NCBI RefSeq assembly: GCF_030646925.1
Contig: NZ_JAUSKL010000047.1
Span: 1 to 55,942, forward strand
From: Candidatus Binatus sp.
GTDB lineage: Bacteria > Desulfobacterota > Binatia > Binatales > Binataceae
Direction of reading: 5' to 3'
DNA: 55,942 nucleotides
Made by a program: the position numbers and the translations under genes. The notes beneath the pieces were generated by a model, which did not search any database, was not told where the DNA came from, and saw only the letters and a list, made by a program, of their open reading frames with translations. Within the stretch, counting starts at the first letter, position 1. Each line of letters starts with the position of its first letter. This document shows positions 25,931-34,887 of the stretch, in pieces.

Positions 25931-26689
25931 TCAACTCGGTTCCATCCTGCCGAGCAGTCGCAGGAGCCCATCCATAATAGTAAACGGATGCGGCGGGCAG
26001 CCGGGAATGTAAAGATCAACGGGCATCCCGGCCGGGACGCCATCGCCCGACTCGCGGGCGCCGGCGAACGGACCGCCGCTGATGGCGCAGGCGCCAACTG
26101 CGATCACCAAGCGCGGAGACGGTGTTGCCTCGTAGGTCGCAAGCAGTGCAGCGCGCATGTTGTCAGTGACCGGACCCGTGATAACGAGACCATCGGCGTG
26201 TCGGGGCGAGGCTACGAACTGAATCCCAAAGCGCGCGAGATCGAAGACCACGTTGCCGAGCGCCACGAGCTCGGCTTCGCATCCGTTGCAGCCTCCCGCG
26301 GAGACCTGGCGGAGCCTCAGCGAACGCCCGAAAAGTCTGCGGCTCTCGTCGTCGAGCGCCGTGGCGAGCCTGACCTCAGAGTCGCCGATCACCAGCTCGT
26401 CGCGAGTGCGCGCCGCGAGCCGATGGTCATGGGTATAGGTGACGGCGCCCGGCGGGCAGGCCTTCTCGCAAACCGGGCAGAAGGTGCACGCGCCCAGATC
26501 GATTCTCAGCGGCTCAAGCGAAATAGCCCCCACCGGACAGGCATCGGCGCAGGCTCGGCAGTTTTCCTCGCATTTCGATGCGTCGATCGCTGGCCGGCCG
26601 CGGAAGTGATCGGGAAAGGCGACATCGGTCTTCGGGTAGGGCGAGGTCTGGTACCCTTGCCGGAATCGAAGTCTGAGCAGATCTAGCAT
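25931..26689 (-). CDS. Ehr-type complex: ferredoxin + NuoB-like small subunit fusion
   Basis: A 252-residue fusion. Residues about 35-90 hold two 4Fe-4S motifs (CEENCRACADACP and CTFCPVCEKACP) like HycF/HyfH. Residues about 120-250 form a NuoB/HycG-like small subunit with the proximal-cluster cysteines (GGCNGCEAE, GACAISGGPF, GCPPHPFTIMDGLL). It would carry electrons to or from the large subunit at the membrane. Encoding both parts in one chain is compact compared with E. coli hydrogenase-4, where they are separate. It ends the operon, 21 bp after the large subunit. Confidence 0.85.
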   Translation of the reverse strand: MLDLLRLRFRQGYQTSPYPKTDVAFPDHFRGRPAIDASKCEENCRACADACPVGAISLEPLRIDLGACTFCPVCEKACPPGAVTYTHDHRLAARTRDELVIGDSEVRLATALDDESRRLFGRSLRLRQVSAGGCNGCEAELVALGNVVFDLARFGIQFVASPRHADGLVITGPVTDNMRAALLATYEATPSPRLVIAVGACAISGGPFAGARESGDGVPAGMPVDLYIPGCPPHPFTIMDGLLRLLGRMEPS

Positions 26690-26710
26690 CGACAGCCTCG
26701 CGCTCGACGA

Positions 26711-28243
26711 TCAGAGATCGTGTCCCGCGTAGGAAAGATTGAAACTCTTGTTGCAGAGCGGAAAATCAGAAATCTGGTTTCCCCGCATAGCCATCGCCAA
26801 GCCAAACCAGTTGTGAAACGAAGGATCGACAACTTTGTACGCAACGAGTTCACCCTCACTCCCGGTTACAGCCAAATGCGCGATCTCGCCCCGCCACCCC
26901 TCGATGAGAGACGTGACCAACATTTCCGGACCGGGTCTCGGTACTTCCACGGCGACAGCAGAGTCCGCCAGCGCGTGGAGTTGCTCACGGACGAAAGTGA
27001 GCGAGCGCTCGGCCTCGACTTGCCGGATGAGCGCGCGGGCGAACACGTCGCCGTCCGTGAGCGTGGCGACGGGAACGTGCGTGAAGCGGTAGATCCCGCA
27101 AGGATGATCGCGGCGCACGTCCCGGTCACATCCGCTCGCGCGCGCGACCGGCCCGACGAGGCCCAGATCGTTGGCAATCTCACGGGTCACCACTCCGGTT
27201 TGTTCAAAGCGCGAGAGTACCGAGGGGGTGTTGAAGACGAGTTCGGCGGTCCGCTGGAAATCAACTTTGGCTCGCTCTAAGCGCGCCAGTATCTTCTTTT
27301 TCTGCGCAGGGTCGAGACCGAAACGAACCCCGCCCACGCAGAGCAGGCCGCGACCGTACCGATTTCCGGAAATTTCCATCAAAGTATTCAGGAACTCTCC
27401 ACGAAGTCTTCCAAACCAGGATGCTCCGGGCAGATAGCCGATATCGTTGCATAGCGCGCCAAGATCACCCACGTGATTCGCCAGACGCTCCAATTCGAGC
27501 GCAATCCCGCGAAGAACCTGGGCGGCCAATGGAGCCTCAACTCCGGCGAGCGCCTCGATCGCCGTGCAATAAGCCAGCGCGTGCCCGATCACAGTATCGC
27601 CAGCGATGGATTCAGCGACTATCAGGCGCCGCGCCGGAGCACTCCGCAACAGAAGCTCCTCGGCGCCGCGCCGCTGGTAGCCGAGGTGGATCTCCAGGTT
27701 CAGCACGATTTCGCCATGACATTGAAAGCGGAAGTGGCCGGGTTCGATGATGCCCGCGTGGACCGGGCCAACGGCCACTTCATGGATTCCCGGTCCTTCG
27801 ACGCGGAAGAAGCGATAACCGGGCATGACGGCAGCGGCTTCGCCCGTTTCAATCCGGGCAAGCTCGGGATGGTTGCGAAGCGGCTTTAGCCACGGATGCC
27901 CTTCGGGCAGGATTCCATGCTGCTCGAAAAGCTCGCGTTCAAAGGCCTGCGCTTGCGGGAGTGTCGCCGAAAGCGCGGGTCTGGAATTGCTCTCCGGTAC
28001 TTGCGTGCGAACAAAAGCGATCTCGCTTCGCTGGTCATGGGCGAGCGCGGCTATGATCTGCTGGTTCTGCGGCTTGTCGCCCGGAAGCGGCGGAATCACA
28101 GCCATGGCAGACATCCGTCCGCCGGCGCTAACGACGCTCAAGCACGTATTGTTAAATTCCACTGCGCTCACTATTGGGACTTCCATGAGCGGGAGTGGAA
28201 CAGAGCTCGATTGCCACTTTGGACCTTTCAATCTGTCCTTCAT
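26711..28243 (-). CDS. Ehr-type complex: hydrogenase-like large subunit without Ni cysteines
   Basis: About 510 residues, related to HycE/HyfG and NuoCD: an N-terminal NuoC-like part (QAFERELFEQHGI), then GPVHAGIIEPGHFRF, LEIHLGYQRRGAEELL and the central helices (ELERLANHVGDLGALCNDI). The two CxxC motifs that hold Ni-Fe are absent. The place of RxCGICxxxH reads AESIAGDTVIGHALAYC, and the C-terminal DPCxxC place reads DPSFHNWFGLA. It therefore cannot be a normal [NiFe] hydrogenase; this is the hallmark of energy-converting hydrogenase-related complexes. No hyp maturation genes or endopeptidase accompany it. The start is taken at ATG 28243; the frame is open to 28390 over the end of hyfF. Confidence 0.85.
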   Translation of the reverse strand: MKDRLKGPKWQSSSVPLPLMEVPIVSAVEFNNTCLSVVSAGGRMSAMAVIPPLPGDKPQNQQIIAALAHDQRSEIAFVRTQVPESNSRPALSATLPQAQAFERELFEQHGILPEGHPWLKPLRNHPELARIETGEAAAVMPGYRFFRVEGPGIHEVAVGPVHAGIIEPGHFRFQCHGEIVLNLEIHLGYQRRGAEELLLRSAPARRLIVAESIAGDTVIGHALAYCTAIEALAGVEAPLAAQVLRGIALELERLANHVGDLGALCNDIGYLPGASWFGRLRGEFLNTLMEISGNRYGRGLLCVGGVRFGLDPAQKKKILARLERAKVDFQRTAELVFNTPSVLSRFEQTGVVTREIANDLGLVGPVARASGCDRDVRRDHPCGIYRFTHVPVATLTDGDVFARALIRQVEAERSLTFVREQLHALADSAVAVEVPRPGPEMLVTSLIEGWRGEIAHLAVTGSEGELVAYKVVDPSFHNWFGLAMAMRGNQISDFPLCNKSFNLSYAGHDL

Positions 28244-28272
28244 GCGCGCTTGCCATTCGGTCCTTGCAAAGA

Positions 28273-29709
28273 TCAGCCTCCTAGCAGCATCGCCGCACGG
28301 TGCAGACGATCCGATAGAAACGCCGGCACATAGAGCCCGAGGATCAAGACGGCCAACCCCAGGACGAGAGGCGTCGCGACGGACAGCCACGGCTCTCGAT
28401 CACTTTCTGAAACTGATGAGCCGTCAGCCTGAAGCATCGGCAAGAGCACGCTGGCTGTTCCGAGGAACGCGATCGCGAGCAACGCCGCGAAGAGCGGCCC
28501 GAGCCATGCCTGGGTACCCCGAATCGCCGCCGCGAAGATCGTAAACTCGCTCACGAACAGTCCGAATGGAGGTGTACCACCCAGGGCAAACAGGAGCGTC
28601 ATGAGAAGCATTCCGCTCCCTGGCAGCCGACGCAGCACGCCCCTAACGTCGCCCGCGCTCGCCGTGCCGAATTCACGGAGAACGTTCCCCGACAGCAGAA
28701 AGAGGCCAGCTTTGCACAGTGAGTGATTTACCGCGTGAAGCAAAGCGCCGAAGACGGCCGGGCCGCCAAGACCGACCCCGATCGCGATTACCCCCATGTT
28801 CTCGATGCTCGAATAGGCGAGCAGGCGCTTGTAGTCACGCTGTCGGACCATCAGCGCGGCAGCCACACCGAGCGAGGTGAAGCCTAAGAGAAGAAGCAGG
28901 GTTCGTGCAAACGCTCCATTTCCGGACGCGGCTAGAATCTGAAAAAAGCGGAAAATACCAAGGAATGCGCAGTTAAGCAGCGCGCCCGACAGCAGCGCCG
29001 AGACTGGCGCCGGCGCTTGGCTATGTGCGTCGGGGAGCCAGGTGTGAAGGGGCGCAAGGCCCATCTTCGTTCCGTACCCAACCAATGCAAAGACAAAAGC
29101 TCCCTCAAGCCAGCGCCGCGAAAGGTGTGGAGCTGCCTGGATCAACGCGGGCAGTGAGAGTCCCGACCCCCGTGCAAGTGGTACTGTGGCTGCGACTCCC
29201 AGAAAAAACGTACCGAGCAGGGCGAGCGCAATTCCTACAGAGCAAATCATGAGGTATTTCCAGGTCGCTTCCAGGGCCTCCTTGCGCCGGTGGAAATAAA
29301 TGAGCGGTGCGCTCGCCAGCGTCGTCGCCTCAATCGCCGCCCACAACATCGCCAGGTTCTGGGCCACGGTCACAAGGGTCATTGCCGCGAGAAACCAGAG
29401 TAGGCAGGGGACGAAAAGATGGAGCCCGCCGGGTTCCTCGTGAGCTTGCGCAAGAAGGTAAGGAACGCAATAGACAGCGGCTACCAGGAACAGCACGCTG
29501 GTGATCGAAAGGAAGATGATTCCTGCGACATCAAGCCCAAGAACCGCCCCGGGCGGTATAGCTGCATCTTTTGCCCATAGCGAGAGCGTAACGCAGAGGT
29601 GTGCTGCGCTCACCCCGAGAAGCATCGCGAGCGCGACGCGAACATTTCGCGTCTTAAGGGCAATGACACCCATGCTAGCGGGGAAAATCACGAGCAGCGC
29701 GAGCATCAT
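28273..29709 (-). CDS. Ehr-type complex: HyfF/NuoN-like antiporter subunit
   Basis: A 478-residue polytopic protein of the Mrp/NuoLMN antiporter family. The conserved membrane glutamate lies in MLWAAIEATTLASAPLIYF, the lysine in GYGTKMGLAPLHTWLPDAHS, and the broken-helix region reads KRLLAYSSIENMGVIAIGVG. It is expected to move H+ or Na+ as part of the membrane arm. It follows the HyfE-like gene by 5 bp. Confidence 0.9.
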   Translation of the reverse strand: MMLALLVIFPASMGVIALKTRNVRVALAMLLGVSAAHLCVTLSLWAKDAAIPPGAVLGLDVAGIIFLSITSVLFLVAAVYCVPYLLAQAHEEPGGLHLFVPCLLWFLAAMTLVTVAQNLAMLWAAIEATTLASAPLIYFHRRKEALEATWKYLMICSVGIALALLGTFFLGVAATVPLARGSGLSLPALIQAAPHLSRRWLEGAFVFALVGYGTKMGLAPLHTWLPDAHSQAPAPVSALLSGALLNCAFLGIFRFFQILAASGNGAFARTLLLLLGFTSLGVAAALMVRQRDYKRLLAYSSIENMGVIAIGVGLGGPAVFGALLHAVNHSLCKAGLFLLSGNVLREFGTASAGDVRGVLRRLPGSGMLLMTLLFALGGTPPFGLFVSEFTIFAAAIRGTQAWLGPLFAALLAIAFLGTASVLLPMLQADGSSVSESDREPWLSVATPLVLGLAVLILGLYVPAFLSDRLHRAAMLLGG

Positions 29710-29714
29710 CGAGT

Positions 29715-30368
29715 TTAATCCCTCAGGCTGGTCAGTTCGGCGACGTCGATGTGATCGAACTCGTCGCTGATGTGGTAGATGGCAATGCCGAACACGAACA
29801 CGCCGACGAAAATATCGAGCAGGATGCCCAGTTCGACGGCAAAAGGGATTTGTCCGGCGAGCACCTGACCAAAGATAAACACACCGTTTTCGATCACGAT
29901 GTAGCCGATGACCTGCGTGACCGCCTTCTTGCGGGTCATAAGAAGGAGAAATCCGATCAGCAAAGTTGCCAGGGCCCCTGGAACGATGAGACTGGATGCG
30001 ACCGGAATGGGCAATGCGAGCGCGCTCGCGAGCCAGAATGCCACTCCCACCAGTAGTGCGGCGGAAAAGATGGAGAGGTGAAGGCTGACGAACGGCTCCA
30101 CTTCGCGCCGCACGCCCGCTTGGCGGATCGCGCCAAACAGGAGCCTCGGAATGAGAAATCCCTTTATCACAAGGGCGCCGACGCTCATCGCTAGGATGGG
30201 CGCGAGTTGTGCGCCAGGTTCGCTAGCCCAGAGAACGAGCGGCAGTCCGGCCAAGACCACCCCTTGGAGCGCCGAAGCTCGTACGCAAGCTCCAAGGCGG
30301 CTCGTGGCAACCATATACAAGTCCAGAAGGACCGCGGTGAGAACCAGCAGGTCGGCGTAGCCCTTCAT
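29715..30368 (-). CDS. Ehr-type complex: HyfE/NuoK-like membrane subunit
   Basis: A 217-residue membrane protein with six to seven hydrophobic segments. The NuoK-like core sits in the C-terminal half (MTRKKAVTQVIGYIVIENGV, then GILLDIFVGVFVFGIAIYHI). It matches HyfE of hydrogenase-4, a NuoK-type subunit with extra N-terminal helices. It overlaps hyfC by 4 bp, which indicates coupling. Confidence 0.85.
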   Translation of the reverse strand: MKGYADLLVLTAVLLDLYMVATSRLGACVRASALQGVVLAGLPLVLWASEPGAQLAPILAMSVGALVIKGFLIPRLLFGAIRQAGVRREVEPFVSLHLSIFSAALLVGVAFWLASALALPIPVASSLIVPGALATLLIGFLLLMTRKKAVTQVIGYIVIENGVFIFGQVLAGQIPFAVELGILLDIFVGVFVFGIAIYHISDEFDHIDVAELTSLRD

Positions 30369-31273
30369 GGCTGACCCCGATACAGAAGAACTGCGAGACC
30401 AAGCGCGGCGATCGCCGTGGCGCCAATCAAAAATTGCGGCACACGGATCAGCCTCAGGCGGGCCATTACCGACTCCGTTATCCCCACCAGTATCGCAAGC
30501 GCAAGTTCGCCAGTTACCATCACGAGCGCGCCCGGCAGTCCCCCTTGGGCTGGAACGGGCAGCAGCACATGGACCAACAACGCCCCGATCACAAAGAATT
30601 TGACCGCGCCCGCGTACAGGATCAATGCGAGGTCGGGACCGCTGTGGTCGAGCACCATCACCTCGTGAATCATGGTAAGTTCCAGATGCGTCGCCGGATC
30701 ATCGACAGGGATTCGCGCGTTTTCCGCGAGCAGCACCGCAAACAGCGCCGCGGCAACGGCCAGGTACGCTGGATGCGCCGCGCCCCATGTAGACCAGGGA
30801 AGCGATCGCCAGACATCAGCGAACGTAACGCTGCGGGCAGACACGCAAAGGATCGCGAGCCCGAGAAAAAGCGCGGGCTCGGTGAGCGCAGAAAACGCGG
30901 CTTCGCGACTCGCCCCCATCCCCTCGAAGCTTGAACCCGTATCGAGCGCAGCGGCCATAGTGAAGAACCTGCCCAGCGCTAAAAGGTAGGCGAATACAAT
31001 TACGTCGCCCGAGAAGCTCATCGGTGAACTCGATGCCCCGAGCGGCAGCACGAGACTGGCGGTCAGAACGCTGGCCAGCGAGATTATCGGCCCAGCGCGG
31101 AAAATCCAGGTGGTCGTCCGGCTGTAAACCGCACCTTTGCGTAGAAGTTTTTGCAGGTCGAAGTAAAGTTGAAGCAGTGGTGGACCGCTTCTTCCACTGA
31201 CCCACGACTTGGTGCGGGTGATGACGCCCAGAAGAAGCGGAGCAAGGGCCAGTTCAAGAGCCAGTCCGAGCAC
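30365..31273 (-). CDS. Ehr-type complex: HyfC/NuoH-like membrane subunit
   Basis: A 302-residue polytopic protein with the NuoH/HycD signature: ARIPVDDPATHLELTMIHEV, then MVLDHSGPDLALILYAGAVK. GPPLLQLYFDLQKLLRKGAV is in the first cytosolic loop. This subunit joins the soluble catalytic module to the antiporter arm in complex I relatives and forms the entry of the quinone or proton path. It lies 4 bp after hyfB. Confidence 0.9.
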   Translation of the reverse strand: MLGLALELALAPLLLGVITRTKSWVSGRSGPPLLQLYFDLQKLLRKGAVYSRTTTWIFRAGPIISLASVLTASLVLPLGASSSPMSFSGDVIVFAYLLALGRFFTMAAALDTGSSFEGMGASREAAFSALTEPALFLGLAILCVSARSVTFADVWRSLPWSTWGAAHPAYLAVAAALFAVLLAENARIPVDDPATHLELTMIHEVMVLDHSGPDLALILYAGAVKFFVIGALLVHVLLPVPAQGGLPGALVMVTGELALAILVGITESVMARLRLIRVPQFLIGATAIAALGLAVLLYRGQP

Positions 31274-31277
31274 AGGT

Positions 31278-33275
31278 TCACCTGCTCAGCAAGCCGCTGA
31301 ACTGCAATGCCAGCAGCGCGATCAACGTGAAAAAGATATAGGCCAGGTATAGCTGCAGCCGTCCATGCTGGATCACACGAAGCTTTTCCAGGAAGGCTAC
31401 GAACCGATGCGTGAGCGGTACAATGAACCGCTCGCCAGCAATATCACTAAAATGCTCTTCGTAACGCGCGTACTCCGGGAAGTAACCGGTCGGACCCTCG
31501 AGATGAACCTGTCGATGGAGAAGTGTCGAGAACGGAGCGAGGACAGGTTCGGCAAACGAGGACGCAGTGTACTGCATCCGCGTTGTGACACCCGTGTATC
31601 CGCAGGACCAGGTCTCTCCGAATCGCACGTCACGCGCCTTCAAAAGGACGCCCCGAAGTAGAGCCAGCATCCCGATCAGAAGCAAGAGAACGATCATCAC
31701 GCGCGTTATCGCGTCAAATTGTCCCAGTATCGGCGCCGTGGACAGGGCGGTCCTAGAAAGCGATGAGGCGACCGGCCCTACCAAGCGGAACGCCCATGCC
31801 GGAAAGACGCCGATCGCGAAACACAGCGTAGCGCCAATAACCATCGACAGTTGCATAGAGGCCGAGGCTTCGTGAGCTTCAGACGCCTCACGGCTGCGCG
31901 CCTCGCCAAGGAAAATGATACCGAAGGCCTTGACGAAACAGGCCGCCGCCAGACCTCCGATCAGGGCAATAACCGCCACGGTCGTCACGGCTAAGGCCGT
32001 GCCCGCAACCGGCAGATTTCCCGCGCCTCGGAATGCGCCCACATAAATCATCCACTCACTGACAAACCCATTGAGCGGCGGAAGGCCTGAAATGGCTACT
32101 GAGCCCACAAGAAAGGCCGAGCCGGTGATAGGCATTCGGCGATACAACCCGCCGAGCGATTCGATATTGCGAGTCCCGGCGCCGTGGAGAATGCTCCCCG
32201 CAGCCTGGAACAGCAGCCCCTTGAAAAGACCGTGATTCAGCACGTGAAGGAGCGCACCACTATAACCCAGAATCGCCATCGTCGGTTGATCGTAACTTTG
32301 TCCAAGGAGTCCAATACCGATGCCGAGGGCGATAATGCCGATGTTCTCCACGCTGTGATACGCGAGAAGGCGCTTCAGATCGTGCTGCGCCAATGCGTGC
32401 AGTACCCCGGCCATCCCCGAAATTCCCCCGACGGCAAGCATGAGGACGCCCCACCACCCAGGTGGGGGCCCGAGTAGCATCAGAACGCGCAGTAGTCCGT
32501 AGATGCCCATTTTGATCATGACTCCGGACATCAGAGCGGAAACATGGCTCGGTGCGGCTGGATGCGCGTCCGGGAGCCAAATGTGGAACGGCCAAAATCC
32601 CGCCTTAGTGCCGAAACCGACTACCGCGAGGACAAAGCAGATATTGGCTAACCGGGCCGACGGCGCGTGGGAAATCGCAAAAGCATTGAGATCGAAGCTC
32701 CCCGCGTGTCTTGCAAAGAGCGCGAACAAAACGAAGAGAAAAACGACGCCGAGCTGCGAGGCCATCAGGTAAGTCATGCCGGCGCGCCGGACATCCTCCC
32801 GCTCGTCGTCGAAGGTGACAAGAAAGAAGGACGTAACCGACATCACCTCCCACGCCATCAGAAAGAGGACGCCATCGCGGGCGATCACGATCACGACCAT
32901 CGCCGCCACCAGAAGGTTGAAGAAGGCTACCGCGGGCGCAAGCCGCCGCTTGCCCAGGTAACCTTGCAGGTACCCGACGCCATAGACCGCCGCCAGCCCC
33001 GAAACGACGAATATGCAGATTAGAAAGAACGACGATAGCCAGTCGATACCTACATGAAAGCCGCCTATCGGGATCGACCACGAGGCTTTAATGGACTCCT
33101 CTTGGCCGCGCGCCAGAGCGACAAGACTGGCGACGATCCCACCGACGCAGCCGGCGATGCTGCCGATGCTGCCAATCCACAACGCGGCTCGATCGCGGCG
33201 GCTTACGATTGCCGACATCAAGGCGCTGGCGCACAAAGCGCCAACTGATAGCAAGACCCAAAAGAGCGGCGTCAT
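31278..33275 (-). CDS. Ehr-type complex: HyfB/NuoL-like antiporter subunit
   Basis: A 665-residue protein with about 16 TM segments. Key motifs: LFLMAWEVMSVTSFFLVTFD (membrane Glu), GFGTKAGFWPFHIWLPDAHP and AAPSHVSALMSGVMIKMGIY (Lys and broken helix), LKRLLAYHSVENIGIIALG. It is the largest ion-translocating subunit of the complex. The start overlaps the stop of the HTH-EIIA gene by 4 bp (33272-33275), so the regulator is the first gene of the same operon. Confidence 0.92.
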   Translation of the reverse strand: MTPLFWVLLSVGALCASALMSAIVSRRDRAALWIGSIGSIAGCVGGIVASLVALARGQEESIKASWSIPIGGFHVGIDWLSSFFLICIFVVSGLAAVYGVGYLQGYLGKRRLAPAVAFFNLLVAAMVVIVIARDGVLFLMAWEVMSVTSFFLVTFDDEREDVRRAGMTYLMASQLGVVFLFVLFALFARHAGSFDLNAFAISHAPSARLANICFVLAVVGFGTKAGFWPFHIWLPDAHPAAPSHVSALMSGVMIKMGIYGLLRVLMLLGPPPGWWGVLMLAVGGISGMAGVLHALAQHDLKRLLAYHSVENIGIIALGIGIGLLGQSYDQPTMAILGYSGALLHVLNHGLFKGLLFQAAGSILHGAGTRNIESLGGLYRRMPITGSAFLVGSVAISGLPPLNGFVSEWMIYVGAFRGAGNLPVAGTALAVTTVAVIALIGGLAAACFVKAFGIIFLGEARSREASEAHEASASMQLSMVIGATLCFAIGVFPAWAFRLVGPVASSLSRTALSTAPILGQFDAITRVMIVLLLLIGMLALLRGVLLKARDVRFGETWSCGYTGVTTRMQYTASSFAEPVLAPFSTLLHRQVHLEGPTGYFPEYARYEEHFSDIAGERFIVPLTHRFVAFLEKLRVIQHGRLQLYLAYIFFTLIALLALQFSGLLSR

Positions 33276-33970
33276 TCAGATTCTGCCGGAACTGTCGGGC
33301 CGGACGTATCTTGCTCGAGCGCGCGCACCCGCTTGAGAATCTCGGATTCTGGCGCGCTAGCTTGGAGCAGTTCCTTGAGCGCTTGGTCGTGCAGAACGAA
33401 AGCCAGCTTCGATACCATCTGCAGATGACAGCGCACCGTGGGCGACAGCAGCAGGAAAAGCACCCGAACGGCCTGACCATCCGGAGCGCGGAAGTCGACG
33501 GGTTCTCTGAGAAAGCACAGCAGCGCCAAGGGAGCCGCGACCTGAAGGACGAGCGGATCACGCGGGTGAGGGATCGCGATTCCGTCGCCTACACCGGTTG
33601 AAGCAAGCGCCTCGCGCCCGACCAGGAGCTCGTATAACAGCCCCCGATCGATGCCACGCGGAATTCCGGGCAGTTGGCCTACGGCCTTGAGAACCTCATC
33701 GCGCGTCGATCCGGGCACATCATGAAAAATGCCCCCACGTTCCAACGCGTCGCCCAAACTTGGTAGTTCAGCAAGACGCCCATCGGGCGCGAAGAGCTCA
33801 AGGGATATCCTACGCTTCTGCGCCGCGGCCCATTCCTGCAGCTCAACCTCGTTAAAACGATAATGATCATCGACTCGATGAGCCGGGAGATCCTTGCCAC
33901 GAATCCAGTGACGAACAGTTTTTTCTGAAACGCCGAACAATCTTGCGACGTCTCGCACATGGAGATTCAT
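33272..33970 (-). CDS. HTH-PTS EIIA fusion regulator heading the Ehr operon
   Basis: A 232-residue protein: an excisionase/MerR-type helix-turn-helix (residues 1-50, VRDVARLFGVSEKTVRHWIR and VDDHYRFNEVELQEWA), then an EIIA/PtsN domain (about 75-215) with the canonical acceptor site GVGDGIAIPHPRDP (His135). It is the first gene of the operon and overlaps hyfB, so it most likely controls its own operon in response to PTS phosphorylation. It shares architecture with the gene at 21619, but the active-site context here is the classical one. Confidence 0.85.
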   Translation of the reverse strand: MNLHVRDVARLFGVSEKTVRHWIRGKDLPAHRVDDHYRFNEVELQEWAAAQKRRISLELFAPDGRLAELPSLGDALERGGIFHDVPGSTRDEVLKAVGQLPGIPRGIDRGLLYELLVGREALASTGVGDGIAIPHPRDPLVLQVAAPLALLCFLREPVDFRAPDGQAVRVLFLLLSPTVRCHLQMVSKLAFVLHDQALKELLQASAPESEILKRVRALEQDTSGPTVPAESE

Positions 33971-34071
33971 TCAGACTGCGGTTTCTCCTCCGACGCTCTT
34001 TTCACAACCCACCCACACCTTCAACAGTCGGAAAGCCGACCGCGTAGCGGTTGCTCTTCGGATGAATTGTC

Positions 34072-34113
34072 CGTAATTTTACGCATATTTACGATAACCG
34101 ACGTAATTTTACG
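34072..34113. promoter_or_regulatory. Palindromic candidate operator upstream of the Ehr operon
   Basis: The 12-mer CGTAATTTTACG (CGTAA-tt-TTACG inverted repeat) occurs at 34072-34083 and 34102-34113, exactly 30 bp apart (about three helix turns). A half-site TTTACG lies between them at 34088-34093. They stand out as AT-rich in GC-rich DNA, about 100-140 bp upstream of the regulator gene. This is a strong candidate binding site for the HTH-EIIA protein; the partner is inferred. Confidence 0.6.
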
Positions 34114-34321
34114 TAAACTCCGCGGCTAACTCAAGAGCGATCCTCCACGCAACCGACGCACAGGCAATCCCGTCTCTACTTTTTACTTCAATCTCCCGCC
34201 CAACTCCATTCTGGGCTGCGCGGCGCCGTGAGCCGCCCCGCGAGCGCTCCGGCTGAGCGCCTGTTGAGCTCCGCGCCGATGAAAGCAGACTGCAACGGAA
34301 GCCTGCCGTGCCAGGTGTGAA

Positions 34322-34780
34322 TCATGGACGTCTGGGCGAAAGACGGCGCATCATGCGATGATCGACGTGCGCGATGAGTTCGCCGTTTTGATTGGTAAGC
34401 GTCGAGCGCACTACGACAAAGACCATCGTGCCGGTGCGCCCGGTCTTTTCGTAGGTCTCCTTGACTTGCGACACGACGCTGATGAGATCGCCGGCTCGAA
34501 TCGGCGCGGCCAACTCGAGGTCGATACCAGCCATCAAACCGCCGCGGCTAAAGACCGGTAGCTGATCGAAAACATTGTCGGCGTAACGGAAAGAGGCAAC
34601 GAAAGCGGGCGGTGCGACGATTCCGCCGTATGGCCCCGACTTAGCCGCCTCAGGATCGACGTACAAAGGATTGTCGTCGCCGACCGACACGCAGAAGCTT
34701 GCTATCCTCTCGGCAGTTACCAGCAGCGCCTCGCCGGCCTGATAGGTGCGGCCTACAGTGTTCGCGTCGTCTCGATGCAT
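34322..34780 (-). CDS. MaoC/FAS1-like hot-dog dehydratase
   Basis: A 152-residue hot-dog fold protein of the MaoC N-terminal dehydratase type: YQAGEALLVTAERIASFCVS, VGDDNPLYVDPEAAKSGPYG, GIVAPPAFVASF, and the strand segment GIDLELAAPIRAGDLISVVS. Such proteins hydrate enoyl-thioesters or form half of a dehydratase heterodimer. The Asp-x-Asn-Pro/His active-site pattern shows as GDDNPLY. It lies upstream of an enoyl-CoA hydratase on the same strand, separated by about 100 bp, so a joint role in acyl-CoA metabolism is plausible. Confidence 0.75.
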   Translation of the reverse strand: MHRDDANTVGRTYQAGEALLVTAERIASFCVSVGDDNPLYVDPEAAKSGPYGGIVAPPAFVASFRYADNVFDQLPVFSRGGLMAGIDLELAAPIRAGDLISVVSQVKETYEKTGRTGTMVFVVVRSTLTNQNGELIAHVDHRMMRRLSPRRP

Positions 34781-34887
34781 ACTTCAACCATTCACACCTA
34801 TTGGACCGCCGTGGCAGATTCAGCCGGCCTTAACCTACAGGACTCATTGCACAGTTTCACACTTGCTGGTTATCTGTCATCCACGGA

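Noticed and set aside
34020-34320. CIRCE- or riboswitch-like element upstream of the regulator
   Set aside because: Only the CGTAA/TTACG palindromes stand out; no conserved riboswitch core is visible.
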